The position numbers and the translations under genes are program-made. From NCBI GenBank assembly GCA_044222225.1, contig JBGANR010000002.1, positions 1 through 64,000 on the forward strand: a stretch of DNA of 64,000 nt. The letters are read 5' to 3'. The stretch is from JBGANR01 sp044222225 (lineage in GTDB: Bacteria; Actinomycetota; Actinomycetes; Mycobacteriales; Mycobacteriaceae). Within the stretch, counting starts at the first letter, position 1; each line of letters begins with the position of its first letter. Of the stretch, positions 44,284 to 54,078 are shown piece by piece. The notes below the pieces were generated by a model that saw only the letters and a program-made list of their open reading frames with translations, ran no database searches and was not told where the DNA came from.

Positions 44284-45554
44284 CGGTCCACCAGCGCCGT
44301 CAGGAGGTCGACGAACGTGATGCCCTTGCGCGTCACGCCGAAGACGTGCGCTCGCAGCAGCGTCCGATCGGCCCAGCTGCGATGCGGGCGGGTCTCGTTC
44401 ATCTTGTTGCGGTACGTCGAGGCGCGTACGCCGCCGCTGTCGTCACCCACGATGTCGAGTGCGTCGTGGTACTCCTCGTGCGTCACGGCCGAGAGGGCGT
44501 GGACGGCCGCGACGTGCAGCGGATGGATGACGGTCTTGCCCTGGATGCCGTTGGCGCGGTCGAGCGCGATCTCGCGGAGCAACCCGTCGAGATCGCGGCT
44601 GACGAGGTGCCGCCGGAAGAGGACGGCGTCCTGCTCGGCGAACGGCGTCTGCCGCAGCATCGGACGGAACATCCGCTCGTGGTCGGCGAAGTACTCCCAC
44701 ACCGGGCCGGTGATGACGAAGCCGTCGTCGCCCGCCCGGCCGAGATAGTTGACGATCGTCGCGATGACGTCGGCGACGACGCGGACGTCGTAGATGGTCA
44801 GGTCGCGGTCGCGGCGGATGCCGAACGTGCTGCACATGTCCGTCGCGCCGATGCGGACGGCGAGGACCTGCTCGCGGTGCTCGGCGAGAATCGCGGCGAT
44901 CGCCTGCAGTTCGGTGTCCCGCGTCTCGCGGTGGACGAGCGCGGCGGTCTCCATGACGGGCATGGCGTAGAGGTGCTTGCCGACGACCTCGGACGCCGCG
45001 GCGACGGCCGCCAGGTGTTCGCGTCCGGTGGCCGCGGTGAACTTGGGCAGGACGAAGCCGGTCAATGCGCGGATCCCGGGGCCGATCGCGGCGGCGATCT
45101 GTTCGACGGCCGCCAGATCGCGGATGCGGACGAACAGCAGCAGTCGGGCCGCCGCCGTGCCGGCGAGCTCGTCGAGCGCGGCGACGACGGCCTGCTGACC
45201 GTCCTCGACGTCGTCGTCGGCGACGGCGTCCTCCAGGTCGAGGACCATCGACGTGACGCCGTCGGCGGCGCGCCGCAGAACCGTCGCGGCGAGGTTCTCG
45301 CGCGTCGCCGGCACGTACAGCGTGGCGCCGAGGGCCATCGCGAGGACGTCACGGCCGGCGGCGTCGGAGAAGTGCCGGGGTGGATGGAGGAAGAGCGACC
45401 GGCGGGTCGCGACGTCGAGCTGGTCGAAATGCCGTAGCACGGGATCGGCCACGGACGTAGCCGCCGACGTGCGCACGGTGTGCTCCGGGCTCTCTGCTGC
45501 ACCGGGTGTGGCGGCGTGCGAGGCCGTCGCCTCGCTGGAATCGATATCGGTCAT
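44280..45554 (-). CDS. HpcH/CitE-like TIM-barrel C-C bond lyase of the Ter module
   Basis: Protein of 424 residues related to CitE/HpcH aldolases and the Ter-specific C-C_Bond_Lyase family. MVLDLEDAVADDDVEDG (about 118-134) gives the metal-binding acidic residues. RIGATDMCSTFGIRRDRDLTIYD and IQGKTVIHPLHV are characteristic of the CitE fold. It probably makes or breaks a carbon-carbon bond in the pathway product. The first 35 residues look disordered. ATG 45554 overlaps the upstream stop. Confidence 0.88.
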   Translation of the reverse strand: MTDIDSSEATASHAATPGAAESPEHTVRTSAATSVADPVLRHFDQLDVATRRSLFLHPPRHFSDAAGRDVLAMALGATLYVPATRENLAATVLRRAADGVTSMVLDLEDAVADDDVEDGQQAVVAALDELAGTAAARLLLFVRIRDLAAVEQIAAAIGPGIRALTGFVLPKFTAATGREHLAAVAAASEVVGKHLYAMPVMETAALVHRETRDTELQAIAAILAEHREQVLAVRIGATDMCSTFGIRRDRDLTIYDVRVVADVIATIVNYLGRAGDDGFVITGPVWEYFADHERMFRPMLRQTPFAEQDAVLFRRHLVSRDLDGLLREIALDRANGIQGKTVIHPLHVAAVHALSAVTHEEYHDALDIVGDDSGGVRASTYRNKMNETRPHRSWADRTLLRAHVFGVTRKGITFVDLLTALVDR

Positions 45555-46762
45555 GGCGCTTCCGCGTGTCCCCTCATCCTCTGCACGACCCGGGCGATGA
45601 ACTCCGAGACGAGGTCGAGCTCTGTACTGAACGCCCAATAGTCCGGATGTGGACCTGTCAGGCGGGCTTCGGCGCGGTCGATGCGCTCGACCTGCGCGTC
45701 GAGAACGGATCCCCATTCGCGGGTGAGTCCGCGATCGACCGCGAGACGCTGCGCGTCGCGGATCCGGAAGCGGACGCCCGACGCGCGTCCTCGCGGGTCG
45801 GTCTTCAGCTCCCGGAGGACGGCGAGCCGTCCGGTGACGCCGTCGACCGCCGCATCGGCGGCCGAGAGGTGTTCGCGGACCTTCTCGGTCCGGGCGAGTG
45901 CGGCCTCCGGGTCGCCGGACCGCAGTGCGGCACGGGCCGCGTCGAGCTCGGCGGCGGCGTCGACCATGCGGGCACGGCCGGCGCGCTCGTTCTCGACGAG
46001 ATCGGCGGAGCTGGCGGCGTTGAACTCGCGGAGCAGCGCGGAATAGGCGCCGGGGAGCCGGGTGGCCCGGTTGCCGACGGCGTCGAGCCGGGTGGCGACG
46101 GACGAGACGGCGCGGCGTGCCTGCTCGGCGCGCCGCGGTGCGGCGTCGACGGCCTCGACGAGGGCCTGGGCCCGATCGGTGACGTCCTGCGCCGCGTCCT
46201 CGATCTCTCGTGGCGAACCCGCGTCGCGGCGGCGCAACAGCACGTCGAGTGCCGTGTCGAGCGCCGTCGCCGCTCCCGTGACGGACGGATAGGCGGCGAA
46301 CGCCGGATCGAGTGCGTCCAGGGCGCCGACGGCCCGTGTCGCGGCGGCCATCGCGTCGTCGGCGAGCCGCGGGGCCGCGGCGGCCGCCGCCGCCGCGCGG
46401 GAGAGGACGTCCTGGTGGCGGGTGTGGAAGTCGTAGACGGCGTGCGACGCGCCGAGGAGCAGCCGGCTGCAGGTGTCGAACTCCTGGTGGGCGATGGGCG
46501 GGGCCCAGGCGTCGTCCGGGTAGCGGCTGGTCACCGCCAGATAGTTCTCGCCGGCGGCGAAGCACTGCGCCTCGACGCCGCGCCAGGCGTCGCGTAACCG
46601 GTGCTCGGGTGCGAACTGCTCGGCCGCGGCGACGGCGGCCGACGCGGCGCTTTGCCGAGCGTCCATGTCGAGGAACGCGGAGGTGAGGTTCGCCCGAGCG
46701 TGACGCAGCGCCGCGTCGTCGCCGCGTCCGCTCCCCGCGTTTCGTCCCCAGAGTCCCGCCAC
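45551..46762 (-). CDS. alpha-helical protein heading the Ter operon, unknown function
   Basis: Not recognised as a named family. The 403-residue product is almost wholly alpha-helical, rich in Ala, Arg, Asp and Glu. Long coiled-coil-like stretches run from about 130 to 330, with no membrane helix and no catalytic motif that I can see. Conserved-looking aromatic/His clusters are in WAPPIAHQEFDTCSR and AVYDFHTRHQDVL (about 73-102). It is the first gene of the operon and overlaps the lyase gene (ATGA), so it is probably part of the same system. The GTG start fits a leaderless promoter. Confidence 0.75.
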   Translation of the reverse strand: MAGLWGRNAGSGRGDDAALRHARANLTSAFLDMDARQSAASAAVAAAEQFAPEHRLRDAWRGVEAQCFAAGENYLAVTSRYPDDAWAPPIAHQEFDTCSRLLLGASHAVYDFHTRHQDVLSRAAAAAAAAPRLADDAMAAATRAVGALDALDPAFAAYPSVTGAATALDTALDVLLRRRDAGSPREIEDAAQDVTDRAQALVEAVDAAPRRAEQARRAVSSVATRLDAVGNRATRLPGAYSALLREFNAASSADLVENERAGRARMVDAAAELDAARAALRSGDPEAALARTEKVREHLSAADAAVDGVTGRLAVLRELKTDPRGRASGVRFRIRDAQRLAVDRGLTREWGSVLDAQVERIDRAEARLTGPHPDYWAFSTELDLVSEFIARVVQRMRGHAEAP

Positions 46763-46769
46763 GTTCGTG

Positions 46770-46775
46770 ATGGTA
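46770..46775 (-). promoter_or_regulatory. -10 box (TACCAT) of the Ter operon
   Basis: TACCAT is followed by seven bases and the GTG at 46762, so transcription should start at the first codon. Farther upstream, three TTCAC blocks in the same orientation (within 46807-46841) could bind a regulator. No -35 box is convincing. Confidence 0.45.
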
Positions 46776-46853
46776 TCGGGATGCGGCCGATTCGGACGTC
46801 CAAGCGGCTTGTGAACGATGTCCTGCGAGTGAACGTCCCGTGAATGAGATGTT

Positions 46854-48470
46854 TCAGGGTATGAGCAGCGTCTCCAGCGCTTCGAGGGTGACGCCGCCCA
46901 GCCGCAGTGCCGCCGAATGGAAATCACGCAGCGTCGCCGCCGGATGCGCCGCGAGGTAGCCGTCGCGCGTCCGCTCCCATACGCGCCGGCCGAGCGCGTA
47001 GCTCGGTGCCTGGCCGGGCCAGCCGAGGTAGCGATCGAGCTCGAACCGCAGGAACTCCCGGTCCATCGCGACGTTGGCGGTGAGGTACTCCCACGCCTTG
47101 TCCGCATCCCAGACGCCGCCGCCGACGGACGCCGGGGCCGGCAGCCGCAGGTGGACGCCGATGTCGATGACGACGCGCGCCGCCCGCAGCCGCTGGCCGT
47201 CGAGCATGCCCATGCGATCGCCCGGATCCGAAAGCCAGCCGAGTTCGCCCATGAGGCGCTCGGCGTAGAGCGCCCAGCCCTCGCCGTGGCCCGAGGTGAA
47301 GGAGGCCAGCTTGCGCCAGCGGTTGAGGTCGCCGTCGATCATCGCCTGCCCGATCTGCAGATGATGACCGGGGACGCCCTCGTGGTAGACCGTGGTGGTC
47401 TCCTGCCAGGTGCGGAACGTCTCGGTGCCCGGCGGGACCGCCCACCACATCGTGCCCGGCCGTGCGAGGTCCTCGGACGGAGCCGTGTAGTAGATGCCGC
47501 CCGTGCCGGACGGCGAGATGCGGCAGGCGAGCCGTCGCAACTCGTCGGGGATGTCGAAGGCCCGCCCGGCGAGGTCGGCGACGACGCGATCGCACAGGTC
47601 CTGCATCCACGCCTGCAGGGCGTCCGTGCCGTGCACCAGGTAGCGCGGGTCGGCGTCGAGCACGGCCACCGCGGCGGCGACGTCACCGGAACCCGTCAGT
47701 TCGGTGGCGAGTGCACGCTGCTCGGCGGCGATCTCGGCCACCTGGTCGAGCCCCCAGGCGTACGCGTCGTGCAGGTCGACGGTCGCGCCGACGAAGCTGC
47801 GGGAGAACCGGCGGTAGCGCTCGTCGCCGATGGCGTCGTCGGTGACGCAGGCCGGTGCGACGACGCGTTCCAGATGATCGGCCGTCGCGGCGAAGGCGCG
47901 GGCGACGTCAGTGAGGTCGGCGTCGGCGAAAGCCGGACCGAGCGAGCGGCGGATCGCGTCCGTCGCCTCTCGTGCCTGCGCCGCGACGAGCAGCGGCTGC
48001 CGGCGGGCCAGGGGAGGCCCCGCCGCGACGCGGGCGTCGAGCCCCGCACGATAGGAGGCGAGCGCCGCCGGCACGTCGGCGAGCCGGGCGCGGATCTGCT
48101 CGACGGCCGACACCGGGTCCATGAGCGAGAAGCAGTCCCGGACCGCCTGCACCGGGCTGGCCAGCACGTCGACGGCGCCGAGCCGCTCGCCTGCCGCGGC
48201 GAGTGCCAGATCGGCGCCGAGCGCGCTGCGCATCGTCGTCACGGTCGCGATGTCGACGGCGTCGACCGGCGGTTCGTCGCCGAGCCGCCGCAGTGCCCGG
48301 CGCAATTCCTCGGCGTGTTCGGCGTCGGATTCCGGATCGAACCGCGTCAGCCGGTCGTCGTGGCCGGTGACGCCGATCTCCGTGGCCAGCAGCGGATCGA
48401 GTGCGCAGAGCCGATCGAGGTGCTCGTCGGCCACGCGGTCGATCGCCGACGGCGTCCGGACTCCCGTCAT
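46854..48470 (-). CDS. DUF885-family zinc metallopeptidase-like protein
   Basis: Cytosolic protein of 538 residues with the DUF885 metal-site motif VYHEGVPGHHLQIG (about 358-371) and the downstream glutamate in GHGEGWALYAERLMGELG (about 390-407). These proteins resemble oligopeptidases of the M3/M32-like helical fold. No signal peptide is seen. Its ATG overlaps the YpfJ-type peptidase stop, so the two peptidases are co-transcribed. The substrate is unknown. Confidence 0.9.
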   Translation of the reverse strand: MTGVRTPSAIDRVADEHLDRLCALDPLLATEIGVTGHDDRLTRFDPESDAEHAEELRRALRRLGDEPPVDAVDIATVTTMRSALGADLALAAAGERLGAVDVLASPVQAVRDCFSLMDPVSAVEQIRARLADVPAALASYRAGLDARVAAGPPLARRQPLLVAAQAREATDAIRRSLGPAFADADLTDVARAFAATADHLERVVAPACVTDDAIGDERYRRFSRSFVGATVDLHDAYAWGLDQVAEIAAEQRALATELTGSGDVAAAVAVLDADPRYLVHGTDALQAWMQDLCDRVVADLAGRAFDIPDELRRLACRISPSGTGGIYYTAPSEDLARPGTMWWAVPPGTETFRTWQETTTVYHEGVPGHHLQIGQAMIDGDLNRWRKLASFTSGHGEGWALYAERLMGELGWLSDPGDRMGMLDGQRLRAARVVIDIGVHLRLPAPASVGGGVWDADKAWEYLTANVAMDREFLRFELDRYLGWPGQAPSYALGRRVWERTRDGYLAAHPAATLRDFHSAALRLGGVTLEALETLLIP

Positions 48471-49348
48471 CGCGTGCCGCGCAGCTTGAAGGTGTCGCAC
48501 TTGTTGACGTCGCCGTTCGCGCGATAGCCGTTCATGAACCACGTGGTGCGGTCGGCGCTGCTGCCGTGACTGAACTGCTCCGGGCTCGGGTTCCGGCCGG
48601 CGCGCTTCTGCAGTGCGTCGTCGCCGATCGCGTTGGCGGTGGTGATGACGGTCGCGATCTGATCCTGCGTGATGGGCTTGAGCAGCGCGTTCGGCCCCTT
48701 GTCGGCCCGGCTGACCCACATCCCGGCCAGGCAGTCGGCCTGCAGCTCGAGGTTGACCGAGACGGAGTTCTCGCCGGTGGCGTTCGACGATCGGCGCTGC
48801 GGGTTGAGCAGGTTCTGGACGTGGTGGCCGTACTCGTGCGCGATGACGTACTCCTGCGCCAGCGGGCCGTCGCTGCCGCCGAGCTGGGTGAGATAGCGAT
48901 CGAAGAAGGACGGCGCGAAGTAGGCCGTCTTGTCGGCCGGGCAGTAGAAGGGCCCCATGTCCTCGCTGCCGGCGCCGCAGCCGTTGGTGTTGACCTGTTT
49001 GGACGCGAAGATGACGACCTTCGGCTTCGTGTACCGGTTGCCGATGAGCTGCGGCCACACGAGATCGAGACTGTTCTTCGTCGCGACGATGCGGCACACG
49101 GTGTCGCTGTTCGCCTTCTGGATCGTGCACGACTGGATCTGCTTCTGCAGGTCCTCGTCCGGTGAGTTCGACGTCGCCGCGCCGCCCCCGCCGCCGGGCA
49201 GCAGGGAGAGGGGATTGAAGCCGAGGAACATCGACGCGACGAGTCCGACGACGGCCAGCAGGCCGCCGCCGCCCGCGATCACGCCGCCGCTGATGCCCCC
49301 GCCGCTGACGCCGTCGGTGTCGAGCGGTCCGTCGCCCTGAAAGGTCAT
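48467..49348 (-). CDS. YpfJ-family membrane-anchored neutral zinc metallopeptidase
   Basis: Protein of 293 residues. A Gly-rich N-terminus leads into one membrane helix (about 30-50, GLLAVVGLVASMFLG). The outer domain has the zincin motif YVIAHEYGHHVQNLL (about 154-168), the third ligand region LELQADCLAGMW and several cysteines that could form disulfides. ATG 49348 has AGGAGG upstream. From memory, M. tuberculosis Rv2575 is the relative near aspS. Confidence 0.93.
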   Translation of the reverse strand: MTFQGDGPLDTDGVSGGGISGGVIAGGGGLLAVVGLVASMFLGFNPLSLLPGGGGGAATSNSPDEDLQKQIQSCTIQKANSDTVCRIVATKNSLDLVWPQLIGNRYTKPKVVIFASKQVNTNGCGAGSEDMGPFYCPADKTAYFAPSFFDRYLTQLGGSDGPLAQEYVIAHEYGHHVQNLLNPQRRSSNATGENSVSVNLELQADCLAGMWVSRADKGPNALLKPITQDQIATVITTANAIGDDALQKRAGRNPSPEQFSHGSSADRTTWFMNGYRANGDVNKCDTFKLRGTR

Positions 49349-49443
49349 GGCCTGCCTCCTTCTCGTGTGTCGTCTGAAGCATCTCACCGCCCACCGACAG
49401 GAAACGCGGCGGCGACCGACCTTTAGGATGGGACGTCGACGAC

Positions 49444-49483
49444 GGAGCGCGCGGAATCGTCGACGACGTGTGCGCGCCGCTCC
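49444..49483 (+). other. imperfect hairpin in the aspS leader
   Basis: GGAGCGCGC (49444-49452) can pair with GCGCGCCGCTCC (49472-49483), with one bulge, downstream of a TAGGAT -10 candidate near 49423. It may be a leader structure of aspS. No T-run or known riboswitch pattern is seen. Confidence 0.3.
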
Positions 49484-49524
49484 GGTGATTCCGACGCACC
49501 CACCCCCTGTGAAAGGACCCCCCC

Positions 49525-51306
<1,782 letters not shown>

Positions 51307-51373
51307 TCCGGGGCTCGGCTTCGTCAGACGTACCGCGGCTTCGGCCCGTCCGCCGCAGACCGCGGTACGGTGG

Positions 51374-52549
51374 ATGACGATGACCGCCGTAGTGCACGAA
51401 CTGGACAGGGTGATGGCCGGGGCCGCCGCCCTGCTCGGTCGCCGCATCGGCTCGACCGTGCAGTTGGACGACCCGGAAGACCTCGGCGGCAGCGGCCGCA
51501 CCACGGTACTGCGTGCGCGCGTCATCGGTACCCGATACGCGCTGCCGAGGACCGTCGTCATCAAGTCGCTGCCGAGCGGCGGAGTGTGGGGCGGCTTCAC
51601 CCGCGAACTCGCGTCCTACCGCTATGTGACGGCTCTCGCGCGGTGCTCGCGGCCGGGCCCGGAGCTGCTGGCGGCCGATCCGCGGGCGGGGGTGCTCGTG
51701 CTCTCGGACCTCGGCGACGGCAGTTCGATGACCGAACTGCTCGCCACCGAACGGCGTGAGCGGGTCGTCCAGTCGCTGTCGGCGTGGGGGCAGGCCCTCG
51801 GCCGGATGCACGCCGCGACGGTCGGCGGGGAGCAGGACTTCGACGCGCTGCTCCGGTTGGGAACGGGGCGCCCGGCCGATCCGATCGCTCGCGAGGCCGT
51901 GGCCGCGCCGGTGACGGTCAAGCGGATCGCGGAGTCCGTGTTCGGCCCCGGGACGCCGGCCGGATCGCCGCCGCCGGAGGTGTCGCGGCTGCTCAAGCGG
52001 GCCGCCGGTCTGCTGGCGGGCGGCGACTATCGCGTGTTCAGTCCGTCGGACGTCGGGCCCGAGAACATCCTCATCAACGACGAAGGCGTCAAGTTCCTCG
52101 ACTACGAGTGGGGCGGGTTCCGCGACGCCTCGCTCGATATCGGCTACGCCCTCGTGACCTATCCCGGGCACCTGCGTCGGCAGCGGGGCGCGGGTGCCGG
52201 GAGTGAGCCGGGATCCGACCAGGCGATCACGGCGCTGGACGCCGCGCTCGCCGAGGGGTGGCGCGCCGAGGTCGTCGGCAGCTGGCCCTCGCTCGAGGGG
52301 GACCGTCACTTCAGGACCAAGCTGCTCACGGTGCGGCTGCTCTGGGTCTGGCTGTCGACGACGTGGGTGCTGCCCGGTCGCGGCCTGCGCGCCGACCTGC
52401 AGGGACTCGCGCTCTACAGCTCGGACGCGCGTGTCGTCCTCGATCGCTGGCGGGGGCTCGCTCGGGCGGCTCGGGCCGTCGACTACGAGCCGGTCGCCGA
52501 ATGGGCGGACGCCGTCGCCGACGGATTGCGGGACCGCCGGCTCTCGTGA
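51374..52549 (+). CDS. aminoglycoside phosphotransferase/kinase-fold protein
   Basis: APH-type kinase-fold protein of 391 residues. A phosphate-binding N-lobe has LGGSGRTTVLRARV and VVIKSLP (invariant Lys about 69). The catalytic loop is FSPSDVGPENILIN (about 218-231) and the metal-binding Asp is in FLDYEWGG. The usual HGD is changed to PSD, with catalytic Asp and Asn kept. The substrate is probably a small hydroxyl metabolite rather than an antibiotic. It is tandem between aspS and rarA. ATG 51380 is an alternative start. Confidence 0.83.
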   Translation: MTMTAVVHELDRVMAGAAALLGRRIGSTVQLDDPEDLGGSGRTTVLRARVIGTRYALPRTVVIKSLPSGGVWGGFTRELASYRYVTALARCSRPGPELLAADPRAGVLVLSDLGDGSSMTELLATERRERVVQSLSAWGQALGRMHAATVGGEQDFDALLRLGTGRPADPIAREAVAAPVTVKRIAESVFGPGTPAGSPPPEVSRLLKRAAGLLAGGDYRVFSPSDVGPENILINDEGVKFLDYEWGGFRDASLDIGYALVTYPGHLRRQRGAGAGSEPGSDQAITALDAALAEGWRAEVVGSWPSLEGDRHFRTKLLTVRLLWVWLSTTWVLPGRGLRADLQGLALYSSDARVVLDRWRGLARAARAVDYEPVAEWADAVADGLRDRRLS

Positions 52550-52621
52550 CGCCGGGGCCGTCGAGGTCGAGACGTCGGGCCCGTCAGGATCGTATCGGTG
52601 CCCTGTGATGGACTGGACGCG

Positions 52622-54013
52622 ATGACCGATGCCACGCTGTTCGACCCTGATCCGGAACCCATCGGATCGGGCGCGTGGCCGTCCCCGCCCGCCCGGTCCG
52701 GGCAGGGGTTCGCCGCGCCCGGCGGCCATTCGCCGCTCGCGGTGCGGATGCGTCCGCGCGCTCTGACGGAGATCGTCGGGCAGGCGCATCTGCTGGGCCC
52801 CGGGTCGCCGCTGCGACGACTGGTGGAAGGTGCCGGTGCGGCGTCGGTGATCCTCTACGGACCGCCCGGCACCGGCAAGACGACGCTCGCGTCGCTCATC
52901 TCGACGACGACGGGCCGCCGCTTCGAGGCGCTGTCCGCGCTGTCCTCCGGGGTCAAGGAGGTGCGTGCCGTCATCGAACTCGCCCGCCGATGGCTCATCG
53001 CCGGCGAGCAGACCGTCCTCTTCATCGACGAGGTCCATCGCTTCTCCAAGACGCAGCAGGACGCGTTGCTCGACGCCGTCGAGAACCGGATCGTGCTCCT
53101 CGTCGCCGCCACCACGGAGAATCCGTCCTTCTCGGTGGTCTCGCCGCTGCTGTCGCGCTCGCTGGTGCTGGCGCTGCGGGCGCTGACGGCCGACGACGTC
53201 CGGAGCCTGCTGGAGCGGGCCGTCGCCGACGAGCGGGGGCTGGGCGCGGCCGTCGTCCTCGAGGACGAGGCGCTCGAGCACCTGGTCCGGTTGTCCGACG
53301 GCGACGCGCGACGCGCACTCACGGCGTTGGAGGCGGCCGCCGATACGGCGACGGCCGCCCACGAGGGCGAGGACGGCGTCCGGGTCGGGCTCGCGGACGT
53401 CGAACGCGCCGTCGACAGGGCGGCCGTGCGGTACGACCGCGACGGCGATCAGCACTACGACGTCATCAGCGCGTTCATCAAGTCGATCCGCGGCAGCGAT
53501 GTCGACGCGGCGCTGCATTATCTGGCGCGGATGATCGTCGCGGGGGAGGATCCGCGGTTCATCGCGCGGCGGCTCGTCGTGCATGCGAGCGAGGACATCG
53601 GCATGGCCGACCCCACGGCGTTGACGGCCGCGACGAACGCCGCCCAGGCGGTTGCGCTCATCGGCATGCCGGAGGCGCGGCTTGCGCTGGCGCAGGCCAC
53701 GATCCACCTGGCGACGGCGCCGAAGTCCGCGGGAGTGGTCGCGGCGATCGGACAGGCCATCGCCGACGTCGAGGCGGGGAAGGCGGGCGCCGTGCCGCCG
53801 CCGCTGCGCGACGGTCACTACCCGGGCGCCAAGCAATTGGGCAACGCCGTCGGCTATCGCTACCCGCACGACGTGCCGGGCGGGGTCGTGCGGCAGCAGT
53901 ATCCGCCGGACGAGCTCGTGGGCGTCGACTATTACGCGCCGACGGAACGCGGCTACGAGCGGGAGATCGGTGCGCGACTGGGGCGGTTGCGGCCGATCGT
54001 CCGCGGGCGGTAG
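52622..54013 (+). CDS. rarA: replication-associated recombination protein RarA (MgsA)
   Basis: AAA+ ATPase of 463 residues acting at stalled replication forks. [19 protein letters not shown] (about 43-61), Walker [13 protein letters not shown] (about 79-90), Walker [18 protein letters not shown], and the C-terminal tetramerisation region with [16 protein letters not shown] and [17 protein letters not shown] are intact. From memory M. tuberculosis Rv2559c is the counterpart. It lies 66 bases before alaS. Confidence 0.95.
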   Translation: MTDATLFDPDPEPIGSGAWPSPPARSGQGFAAPGGHSPLAVRMRPRALTEIVGQAHLLGPGSPLRRLVEGAGAASVILYGPPGTGKTTLASLISTTTGRRFEALSALSSGVKEVRAVIELARRWLIAGEQTVLFIDEVHRFSKTQQDALLDAVENRIVLLVAATTENPSFSVVSPLLSRSLVLALRALTADDVRSLLERAVADERGLGAAVVLEDEALEHLVRLSDGDARRALTALEAAADTATAAHEGEDGVRVGLADVERAVDRAAVRYDRDGDQHYDVISAFIKSIRGSDVDAALHYLARMIVAGEDPRFIARRLVVHASEDIGMADPTALTAATNAAQAVALIGMPEARLALAQATIHLATAPKSAGVVAAIGQAIADVEAGKAGAVPPPLRDGHYPGAKQLGNAVGYRYPHDVPGGVVRQQYPPDELVGVDYYAPTERGYEREIGARLGRLRPIVRGR

Positions 54014-54078
54014 CAGAACGGGCCCCGGGTAGGGTGGTGCGTCGCGCCACGAACGAGCAGGGAGACAGGGATACCACC

